Assembly: GCA_022571825.1 (NCBI GenBank) | Contig: JACZXC010000200.1 | Location: 1 to 6,067 of the forward strand | Length of the DNA stretch: 6,067 nt | Direction of reading: 5' to 3' | Source: Myxococcales bacterium | GTDB taxonomy: Bacteria > Myxococcota_A > UBA9160 > SMWR01 | In this document: positions 1 to 5,562 of the stretch, piece by piece | Position numbering within the stretch: position 1 is the stretch's first letter | How the letters are laid out: the number at the start of each line of letters is the position of its first letter | The notes under the pieces: model-generated | Told to the model about the DNA's origin: nothing | Database searches by the model: none | Seen by the model: only the letters and a program-made list of their open reading frames with translations | Program-made: the position numbers and the translations under genes

Positions 1-6
1 CATCAC

Positions 7-705
7 CTATTCCCGCGACATCGCCTTGAGCGGCTTCAACGCCTGCAAGGTGTCCGTGAGGCGGCCGAGCAGGGATCGCATGAGGATCGTCTGCTTTTCT
101 CCTGCCCTCCGCGACATCCCGACGAAGTAGCTGGCGGAGTACATCACGAATCCGGCGACGGCGACCGTCGCGATCGTGACCGGCCAAGAGACCGCCAACG
201 CCAGGATCGAGTAGAGTGCGGCTTGCACGGAGAGGGAGACGATGGTGGCGCCGGCGAGAAATCCCTGTGCCGCTCGAACGGTCTCGCTGGCCATGGAGTT
301 CGCAATCTCACCGGTGGGCTGCTTCGTGAAGTAGCTCCAACGCGCCGCGGAGAGCCCACGCAGGATCGAGAGCCGCAAGTCCGTGGTCACCCGGGCCACC
401 GTGTAGCCCACCTGCCGCTTGGCCAGAAGGCTGAGGCCGCTCTGGATCACGGTGGCTCCGACCATGATCAACAGCAGGTTGGTCAGGCCCGGCTCCAGCC
501 CGATGTGATCGAGGACGGTCTTCACCACGCGCTCCAGCGGGTTGGCTTCGGCATCGTTCGCACTCGCCCCGGAAGTCAGGAGCCCCAGAAGTGGAAGCAG
601 GGCGGAGATTCCGACCCCTTCCGCCACGGCCGCCAGCAGCAGGCAGCCCAACATCAGGGCTGTGGCCAGCGGGTACGAGCGCGCAAAGTAGAGGAACAGG
701 CGCAT
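7..705 (-). CDS. ABC exporter transmembrane domain, truncated by in-frame stop
   Basis: The 232-residue product is the N-terminal membrane part of an MsbA-like exporter (ABC type-1 transmembrane domain fused to an ATPase in the family). Hydrophobic segments lie at about residues 13-43, 73-95, 148-172 and 173-195. The cytoplasmic stretch between the second and third (WSYF, then QPTGEIANSM at 129-138) is typical of this fold. Family members run to roughly 570-600 residues with Walker A, signature and Walker B motifs; none is present here. The frame ends at TAG (positions 7-9) right after a KPLKAMSRE segment that in relatives lies mid-domain. The two remaining in-window codons (GTG ATG) are in the same frame, so the rest of the gene may continue past the edge. 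A single C-to-T change (CAG to TAG) or a sequencing error would explain the stop. The ATG at 705 has no good Shine-Dalgarno sequence. Transport of a lipid or glycan would fit the neighbours but is inferred. The family call is secure; its functional state is not. Confidence 0.8.
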   Translation of the reverse strand: MRLFLYFARSYPLATALMLGCLLLAAVAEGVGISALLPLLGLLTSGASANDAEANPLERVVKTVLDHIGLEPGLTNLLLIMVGATVIQSGLSLLAKRQVGYTVARVTTDLRLSILRGLSAARWSYFTKQPTGEIANSMASETVRAAQGFLAGATIVSLSVQAALYSILALAVSWPVTIATVAVAGFVMYSASYFVGMSRRAGEKQTILMRSLLGRLTDTLQALKPLKAMSRE

Positions 706-892
706 TGGCTAGGCGGGATGCTAATCAACGAGACGTCGAGCGACGAATTCCTCATCGCGACGGCTCGAGGACCATCGGGGCCCCGGGATCCTCCGGCGGC
801 GGACCCATGACAAGGCCGCTCCGACGCGTCAAGATTCGACCGGCCCGGTTTCCGGGCGCGTGACGCCCAGCGAACCGGGCCGTGGGGGGAGA
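706..892. promoter_or_regulatory. Divergent intergenic control region
   Basis: These 187 bases separate the leftward ABC gene from the rightward glycosyltransferase fusion, so promoters for both should lie here. I see no convincing -35/-10 pair. Short symmetric elements are present: CGTCG-AG-CGACG at 734-745, a perfect CGGGGCCCCG palindrome at 776-785, and a GCCCGG-TTT-CCGGGC hairpin at 843-857. The first has the look of a small repressor operator, but 10-12 base symmetric sites arise often by chance in GC-rich DNA. The role is inferred from gene orientation alone. Confidence 0.4.
843..857 (+). promoter_or_regulatory. Small perfect hairpin upstream of glycosyltransferase fusion
   Basis: GCCCGG at 843-848 pairs perfectly with CCGGGC at 852-857 around a TTT loop. 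It sits 35 bases before the preferred ATG at 893 and directly before the alternative GTG at 860, so it would probably be in the 5' leader of the transcript. No T-tract follows it, so it is not an intrinsic terminator. It could also be chance in GC-rich DNA. Confidence 0.25.
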
Positions 893-3367
893 ATGGCCTC
901 AACCGGGGCCGAATTCGTGCGCACGGTGCCCGAGCGCATCGTTCTGCCGGTGCGGCCAGGCACCACCCCGAGCCCCAAGCCCCCGGTTCGAATCTTCGTG
1001 GGCACCGAGCCGGCCCAGTTCCGACCCGAGCGCGTGCTCCTCTGGTCCATTGAGCAGGTGCGGGATCCCGCGCGGGTGTACGAGATCTACCTGATGAAGG
1101 ATCTGGCCGGCTATCGGAAATGGTTCTGGACGACGAGCTTCACGAACTACCGGTTTGCGATTCCCCACTACGCCGGAGGGCGGGGACGCGCCATCTACAA
1201 CGACGAGGATCAGATCTATCTGGCCGATCCCGCCGCGCTGTTCGATCTGGACATGGACGGCCACGGCTACCTGACGATCTCGGATCGGGACACCGCCGTG
1301 ATGCTGATCGATTGCCAGCGCATGGCGAGGATCTGGACCCTGCGCGACGCGCAGCGACGCCGGAAACACAGCCTCCTCGACCGCGGTCTCGCGGCGGGGG
1401 AATGCGGCCCGCTGCCCTCCCCCTGGCATGCCCGGGACGAAGCGGAATACCGAGAGGGGCACACCCATCTGCTCCACTACACGACGCTCCACACCCAACC
1501 CTGGCGCCCGTTCCCCGAGCGCTTCGTATACCGCGACCATCCCCTCGGCGCTCTCTGGTTCGACCTCGAGGCACGCGCCAATCGGGCCGGCTTCCAGGTC
1601 TTCCACCGGGATCAGCCCTCCGCGTTCTGGCCCGCGACCCACGCGTCATTGGAGAGGCAATCGGCCCAGGCCGACGCCCCCTCCCCCCATGAGATCGATC
1701 AATCCGTTCGCGATCTGGCGCGACGAGCCAAGGCCCAGAGCCTCCTGTTGGTGACACCCAGCGCCCCCGGCGAGGCGCGATTGGATCCCAAGCGTTGGGA
1801 AGTCGATCGCACCGAGGGCGCCTCCCTGGCCCAACTTCTGGGCGCCCGGGAGGCCGGCCCCCGTGCCGGCGGGTACGATGGGTACGACGGCGTGGTCTGC
1901 CTCGCCGGCCTCGAGGACCTTCCCTCCGACGACGTGGCGTGGGTCATCGCCGAGCTGTTCGGGCGAGCCAATCGTTTCGTCTGCGCGGCCGTACGCACCC
2001 AGCGCCCCGGGCGACGCTGGATCACGCCACCCGAGGGCACCGTTCACACCGCAGACTGGTGGGTCGAGCACTTCGAGGCAACGGCGGTCCGGTATCCCGA
2101 CGTTCACTGGCAGCTGCTCCTCTTGGGAGCGGACCGCGCCGGCTCTTCACCCCTCGAGGTCCGTTCTTCCCCCCTCGAGGTCCGGCAGGGCGGCCGGTTC
2201 CTGGGAGACGCCCTGCCCCGGGTCTGGGTGCTGCTGGACGCCAAGCCGGGCCACACCACCCAATCCCTGGGTCTGGCCGAGGAGCTCGGCTGGCCCTACG
2301 AACGCGTCGCGCTCGAGTTCTCCTGGACCGCCGAGCTGCCGAACGCGTTCCTCGGCGAAAGCCGCCTCGGCCTGCGCCGAGGAAATGCCCGGCTCTTGCG
2401 TCCACCCTGGCCCGAACTCGTGATCGCCTCGGGCCGTCGGACGGCTCCAGTCACGCGCTGGATTCGTCGGCAATCTGGCGGCCGCACCCGAATCGTGCAG
2501 CTCGGACGCATGGGTGTGATGCCTCCGGATGCGTTCGACCTGACCGTCGTCCCCGCCTATGCGCAGCTGCTCCCCCATCCCCGGCGAATCCAGACAGTGG
2601 CTCCGCTCACCCGCGTGCGAAGCGCGAGCTTGGACGAGGCGGCGCGCCGCTGGGAGTCCCTGTTCGAGGGCGCACCGCACCCGCGCGTCGCACTGCTCGT
2701 CGGTGGAAACTCCCCGCATTATCGTCTCACTCCCGACCTCGCCCGCCGCCTGGGCCGCGACGTCCGCGCCAGGGTCGAGGACGCCGGGGGCTCGCTGTTC
2801 GCAACCACGAGTCGGCGCACCCCGGCGGCATCGGCCAGAGCCCTGGAGGGAGCGCTGGCCGACACCGCGCGGGTCTTCCGCTGGACCCAGGATCGGAGCC
2901 CGGCGGACAACCCCTACACCGGATTTCTCGCCCTGGCCGACGCGTTCGTGGTGACCGGCGAAAGCGCATCCATGCTGGGCGAGGCCTGCGCCACGGGAAA
3001 GCCCGTCGCCATCTACGAGATTCCGCGGGGGGTACCGGGATGGAGGGGCCTGGGTCCGCGCTGGCTCGACAGGTTCGTGACCCTCGTCATGGACACCGCC
3101 GCCGCGCGTCCCCAGAGTCGACGCGGCATCACCCGGCCCCAACGCGGACTGGAACTCTTCTGCTCGAAGCTTCTGGCCCACGGCATGGTTCGGCCGAGCT
3201 GCGATTTCTCGATCCTTCACCACGCCCTGATCGAGCGGGGGCTGGCCCACCGCTTTGGTTCCGGCGCCGCACAGGATCCTCCGACGGTTAACCGCGACCT
3301 GCTCGACGTCGCCGAGCGCGTGCGACAGATGTTGGGAGTCCCCTCGAACCCGGCTGAGAACGACTGA
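893..3367 (+). CDS. GT8-like / methyltransferase-like / ELM1 glycosyltransferase fusion
   Basis: A predicted cytoplasmic 824-residue protein (numbered from ATG 893) with three parts. Residues ~32-245 resemble a GT8-type glycosyltransferase: VRIFVGTEP opens the fold, NDEDQIYLADP at 103-113 supplies a DxD-like metal/nucleotide-sugar motif (D104, D106), and RDT/MLIDCQRM follows at 132-144. Residues ~270-412 look like a class I methyltransferase core (DGVVCLAGLEDLP at 332-344, HTADWW at 385-390) whose glycine-rich SAM motif is missing. Residues ~442-800 are an ELM1/DUF1022-type domain: DAKPGHTTQSLGLAEELG at 449-466, ASGRRTAP at 512-519, LVGGNSPHY at 602-610, SRRTP at 640-644, NPYTGFLALADAFVVTGES at 673-691, then SMLGEA. 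Bacterial ELM1 proteins are annotated as putative glycosyltransferases; the mitochondrial fission role belongs to plants. ATG 893 is preferred because GGGGGAGA precedes it, although the spacing is short; GTG 860 would add 11 residues and lacks a ribosome binding site. The donor and acceptor are unknown. Confidence 0.85.
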   Translation: MASTGAEFVRTVPERIVLPVRPGTTPSPKPPVRIFVGTEPAQFRPERVLLWSIEQVRDPARVYEIYLMKDLAGYRKWFWTTSFTNYRFAIPHYAGGRGRAIYNDEDQIYLADPAALFDLDMDGHGYLTISDRDTAVMLIDCQRMARIWTLRDAQRRRKHSLLDRGLAAGECGPLPSPWHARDEAEYREGHTHLLHYTTLHTQPWRPFPERFVYRDHPLGALWFDLEARANRAGFQVFHRDQPSAFWPATHASLERQSAQADAPSPHEIDQSVRDLARRAKAQSLLLVTPSAPGEARLDPKRWEVDRTEGASLAQLLGAREAGPRAGGYDGYDGVVCLAGLEDLPSDDVAWVIAELFGRANRFVCAAVRTQRPGRRWITPPEGTVHTADWWVEHFEATAVRYPDVHWQLLLLGADRAGSSPLEVRSSPLEVRQGGRFLGDALPRVWVLLDAKPGHTTQSLGLAEELGWPYERVALEFSWTAELPNAFLGESRLGLRRGNARLLRPPWPELVIASGRRTAPVTRWIRRQSGGRTRIVQLGRMGVMPPDAFDLTVVPAYAQLLPHPRRIQTVAPLTRVRSASLDEAARRWESLFEGAPHPRVALLVGGNSPHYRLTPDLARRLGRDVRARVEDAGGSLFATTSRRTPAASARALEGALADTARVFRWTQDRSPADNPYTGFLALADAFVVTGESASMLGEACATGKPVAIYEIPRGVPGWRGLGPRWLDRFVTLVMDTAAARPQSRRGITRPQRGLELFCSKLLAHGMVRPSCDFSILHHALIERGLAHRFGSGAAQDPPTVNRDLLDVAERVRQMLGVPSNPAEND
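2144..2185 (+). repeat. In-frame 21-bp tandem duplication in interdomain linker
   Basis: Two adjacent 21-base units, 2144-2164 and 2165-2185, match at 19 of 21 positions (differences at unit positions 6 and 21). Both encode SSPLEVR, so the protein reads SSPLEVRSSPLEVR at residues 418-431. The repeat lies between the methyltransferase-like part and the ELM1 domain, where a length change would be tolerated. It looks like a recent slippage or unequal-crossover duplication that kept the frame. Confidence 0.85.
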
Positions 3368-4083
3368 TGGAGTATCTCGACTTCGATCGCCTGGAAGCGC
3401 TCGATCCCGTCAGCTTCCAGGAGCAGGTCCCCTACCCGTGGATCAACCCGGAGAACCTGCTAGAGCCCGCCGCCTTCGAGAGTTTGCGCGCGAATCTGCC
3501 CGACATCGAGATGTTCGACTGCCTCTTCGACAAGAAACGCCGGGCCGGCCAGAAACCCCATGACCGCTACGCGCTCGAATACCGGGACGGAATCCCCGTC
3601 CCGGAGCCCTGGCGGGCGTTCATCGCGGAGCTGAAGGGCGATCGCTACCGACGTGCTCTGTGCCGGCTGGTCGGACTCAAGTCGCTGTCCATCAGCTTCC
3701 ATTGGCACTACACGCCCAACGGATGCTCGGTGTCGCCCCACTGCGACTCCACGCGAAAGATCGGCTCTCACGTCTTCTACTTCAACACGAAGCAAGACTG
3801 GGATCCGGCCTGGGGCGGCGAGACCGTCATCCTCGACGACGGCGGACGTCTCCATCGCCGTTCTGCGCCCTCGTTCCAGGCATTCGATCGGGCGATTCCA
3901 TCCCAGGCCATGGGCAACCGCAGCCTGATCTTCGCCCGACGGGGAAACTCCTGGCACGGCGTACGCGAGATTCGCTGCCCCGAGGGTCGCATGCGCAAGG
4001 TGTTCATCGTCATCTTGAACCGGGATGGTCTCGGCGACCGGATCCGCTTCGCGCTGACCCGCAGAAACCTCGCCCGCTACTGA
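3367..4083 (+). CDS. 2-oxoglutarate/Fe(II)-dependent oxygenase
   Basis: A complete, predicted soluble 238-residue dioxygenase of the prolyl-4-hydroxylase-like 2OG-Fe(II) superfamily. These enzymes couple decarboxylation of 2-oxoglutarate to hydroxylation of a substrate. The facial triad is visible: HxD at H125 and D127 (within SVSPHCDST) and the distal histidine H197 (within NSWHGVREI). R208 or R210 (RMRK) is placed to bind the 2-oxoglutarate carboxylate. Strands HVFYFNT (135-141) and GGETVILDDGG (150-160) fit the double-stranded beta-helix core. No signal peptide or membrane segment is seen. The ATG shares one base with the stop of the upstream fusion (TGATG at 3365-3369), and only a weak GAGAA lies ahead of it, so its translation is probably coupled to that gene. 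This makes a glycan, lipid or protein handled by the glycosyltransferase its likely substrate, which is inference. The class is firm; the exact substrate is unknown. Confidence 0.9.
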   Translation: MEYLDFDRLEALDPVSFQEQVPYPWINPENLLEPAAFESLRANLPDIEMFDCLFDKKRRAGQKPHDRYALEYRDGIPVPEPWRAFIAELKGDRYRRALCRLVGLKSLSISFHWHYTPNGCSVSPHCDSTRKIGSHVFYFNTKQDWDPAWGGETVILDDGGRLHRRSAPSFQAFDRAIPSQAMGNRSLIFARRGNSWHGVREIRCPEGRMRKVFIVILNRDGLGDRIRFALTRRNLARY

Positions 4084-4099
4084 CGAATCCGCCCGGGAC

Positions 4100-4118
4100 C
4101 TGCGCGTCTTCTGCGCAG
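4100..4118 (+). terminator. Weak terminator-like hairpin after oxygenase gene
   Basis: CTGCGC (4100-4105) pairs with GCGCAG (4113-4118) around a 7-base loop, 16 bases after the oxygenase stop codon. No run of T follows, so it does not meet the usual intrinsic terminator pattern. It could stall or protect a transcript end, or be chance. Confidence 0.2.
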
Positions 4119-4177
4119 TCACGCCCCCGGCGCGCGGAAGCGAACAGCCGATGGCAACGGGGACGCGGGCCCGGCTG

Positions 4178-4210
4178 CAATTTGTGTCTCCAAGTGAGAA
4201 ATAGTTTTCC
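4178..4210 (+). promoter_or_regulatory. A/T-rich patch, candidate promoter for downstream gene
   Basis: This is the most A/T-rich stretch in the gap, about 190-220 bases ahead of the ATG at 4402. It includes TTGTGT (4182-4187) and TAGTTT (4202-4207), but their 14-base spacing is too short for a standard sigma-70 promoter. It is a plausible promoter location only on composition; no consensus site is claimed. Confidence 0.2.
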
Positions 4211-4360
4211 GTTCCTGCGCGCTGGCTGCACCGGAAGTCGCTCGGCAACCGCTTCCGCAACCTTGCGCCCCTCAACACGATTCGAGATATCGCGGTCCAG
4301 GCAGTCAAAGCGGCAGGGAAATTGCAACAGATCTCTTGCGGACGGTGTCAATCAGGACGA

Positions 4361-4390
4361 GGGGATCTCCTCGGAGGTCCCCGGGGACCT
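4361..4390 (+). promoter_or_regulatory. Overlapping alternative hairpins beside the ribosome binding site
   Basis: Bases 4361-4369 can pair with 4374-4382 (9 bp with one G-U, loop CTCG). The segment 4375-4382 is also the left half of a perfect 16-base palindrome, AGGTCCCCGGGGACCT at 4375-4390. In RNA this second element folds as a 6-bp stem with a CCGG loop. The two folds compete for the same bases. The palindrome ends four bases before the AAGGAG at 4394-4399. It could act as a protein-binding operator in DNA or as a switch controlling ribosome access in RNA. The pairings are read directly; the function is inferred. Confidence 0.4.
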
Positions 4391-4401
4391 GCGAAGGAGC
4401 G

Positions 4402-5562
4402 ATGCGAATCCGAGTTGCCACCTTGAACGTATGGGGCCTGCCGGAGCCCTTCTCGGAACGTCTCAGCGGTCGACTAAAGGCGATCGGCGAGCGGATCGCA
4501 GCACTCGACGTCGACGTGGTGGCCTTTCAGGAAGTCTGGACGTCGGGAGCCCGGCGGCGGCTGCGCCGGGCGGGACGCGGCGCCGGCCTGGTGCACGCCT
4601 GGAGCAGGCACTCATCGATCAACGGCAGCGGTCTGCTGGTACTCTCGCGCCTCCCGATCGAGTCCCACCGCTTCGATCGCTTCTCGCTGCGGGGCTATCC
4701 GGAACGCGTCGATCACGCTGACTACTACGGTGGCAAGGGATTCGCCCAGATTCGGCTGCGCACCGATGAAGGCCCCATCACGATCATCAATACCCATCTC
4801 CACGCCCGGCATTCCGGCGACATCGCCCACGCCTACCGGGGTCACCGAACCGGGCAGATCGTGGAGCTGGGAATCGCGTCGCTGGCGATACGGGATCCGA
4901 TCATCACGATGGGCGACTTCAACTTCCGAGAGGACACGCCGGAATACGCCGTGCTCACGGGCCTTACCGGAATGCGAGACGTCGCCGCCGAACTCGACCG
5001 CCGCCGCGCCACCATCTGGGCCGAAAACGCCTACCGAGCCGCCACGCGGGAGAGCCGGCGAATCGACTACGTATTCACCCGAGACGGAGCGCACCGGGGT
5101 GTGATCCCGATCTACACCGAGCGCGTCTTCGACGAGCCCTTCCACCTCAGCGGACAACCTGCCAGCTATTCGGATCACGGCGGCGTGCTCGCCGAGCTGG
5201 AAATCTCCGACCGGCCCCAACCCGTGGCCGGACCGCTCCGGCAAGCGATCGAGCTGGCATCGGAGATGCTGTCCACAGGCCGCGCCGACGCGAAGGAGCG
5301 TCAGCGCGACAGCCGGGCCTGGGCGGGGGTCGGTCTCGCCTCCGCCGCGCTGGCGTCGGTGGGAATTCGATCCCTGGACGTGAACCGGCGCCGGCTGCTG
5401 CGCCTGTCACTGCAGGGCGTCGCCGTGGCCGCCCTTGCGCCGAGCCTGGGCTTCTCGGTCCTCTCTGAGGTTTTCGCACCGGATGAGATCCGCGCCTTCG
5501 ACGCGATCGCCGCTCGGCTCTCGCGAATGCAACCCGACATTCTGGAAGAGACCCTGGCCTGA
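4402..5562 (+). CDS. Neutral sphingomyelinase-like phosphodiesterase, membrane-anchored
   Basis: A 386-residue endonuclease/exonuclease/phosphatase-fold enzyme, closest in my recollection to the Mg-dependent neutral sphingomyelinases SMPD2 and ISC1, which cleave phosphosphingolipids to ceramide and a phosphorylated headgroup. Visible catalytic signatures are N9 (TLNVWG), E44 (QEVW), the NTHLHA block at 130-135 (H132), GDFN at 171-174 (D172, N174), RIDYVF at 220-225 and SDH at 257-259 (D258, H259). GSGLLVLSRLPI (75-86) and GYP...DYYGGKGF (98-114) match the sphingomyelinase subgroup rather than DNA-repair nucleases. After the catalytic domain (to ~268) two hydrophobic segments lie at about 307-322 and 334-356, again as in SMPD2/ISC1. 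No signal peptide is seen, so the active site is probably on the cytoplasmic face. ATG 4402 is chosen because AAGGAG ends two bases before it and the fold begins at once; a TTG 66 bases upstream lacks both. Other phospholipids or phosphoesters are possible substrates. Confidence 0.82.
   Translation: MRIRVATLNVWGLPEPFSERLSGRLKAIGERIAALDVDVVAFQEVWTSGARRRLRRAGRGAGLVHAWSRHSSINGSGLLVLSRLPIESHRFDRFSLRGYPERVDHADYYGGKGFAQIRLRTDEGPITIINTHLHARHSGDIAHAYRGHRTGQIVELGIASLAIRDPIITMGDFNFREDTPEYAVLTGLTGMRDVAAELDRRRATIWAENAYRAATRESRRIDYVFTRDGAHRGVIPIYTERVFDEPFHLSGQPASYSDHGGVLAELEISDRPQPVAGPLRQAIELASEMLSTGRADAKERQRDSRAWAGVGLASAALASVGIRSLDVNRRRLLRLSLQGVAVAALAPSLGFSVLSEVFAPDEIRAFDAIAARLSRMQPDILEETLA

Larger units (their letters stand above)
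4084..4401. other. 318-base intergenic region before sphingomyelinase-like gene
   Basis: No convincing gene was found here; open frames crossing it are shadows of the flanking genes. In order it holds a 6-bp hairpin (4100-4118) just past the oxygenase stop, an A/T-richer patch (about 4178-4210) that stands out from the GC-rich surroundings, a loose CGGAAG/CTTCCG inverted repeat (4232-4257), and a pair of overlapping hairpins (4361-4390) next to the Shine-Dalgarno sequence of the downstream gene. The size and content suggest the downstream gene has its own promoter and a structured leader of uncertain length. Confidence 0.5.

Noticed and set aside
1871..1888. YDGYDG mini-repeat as a functional repeat array
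   Set aside because: Only two 9-base units with base differences; too short to separate from chance.
2147..3250. A 367-codon minus-strand open frame antisense to the ELM1 domain
   Set aside because: No motif, no ribosome binding site and composition typical of an antisense shadow, while the plus strand carries the conserved ELM1 signatures.
1795..3291. A long plus-strand open frame (498 codons) inside the glycosyltransferase fusion
   Set aside because: Its product is dominated by Arg, Pro, Gly and Ser with no recognisable motif, the usual out-of-frame reading of GC-rich coding DNA; the overlapping frame carries clear domains.
4010..4351. A minus-strand open frame of 113 codons in the intergenic gap
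   Set aside because: Considered as a possible small gene in the 318-base gap, but it runs into the oxygenase antisense, lacks a Shine-Dalgarno sequence and has shadow-like composition.
4095..4393. Direct repeat GGGACCTGCG at 4095-4104 and 4384-4393 bracketing the gap
   Set aside because: Ten bases in GC-rich DNA is expected by chance at an appreciable rate, and nothing mobile lies between the copies.
4336..4401. TTG at 4336 as a start for the sphingomyelinase-like gene
   Set aside because: The added 22 residues have no family counterpart and no ribosome binding site, whereas ATG 4402 follows AAGGAG and begins the conserved fold at once.
3660..4721. A plus-strand open frame spanning the oxygenase end, the gap and the sphingomyelinase-like start
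   Set aside because: It crosses two well-supported genes in another frame and encodes no recognisable domain.
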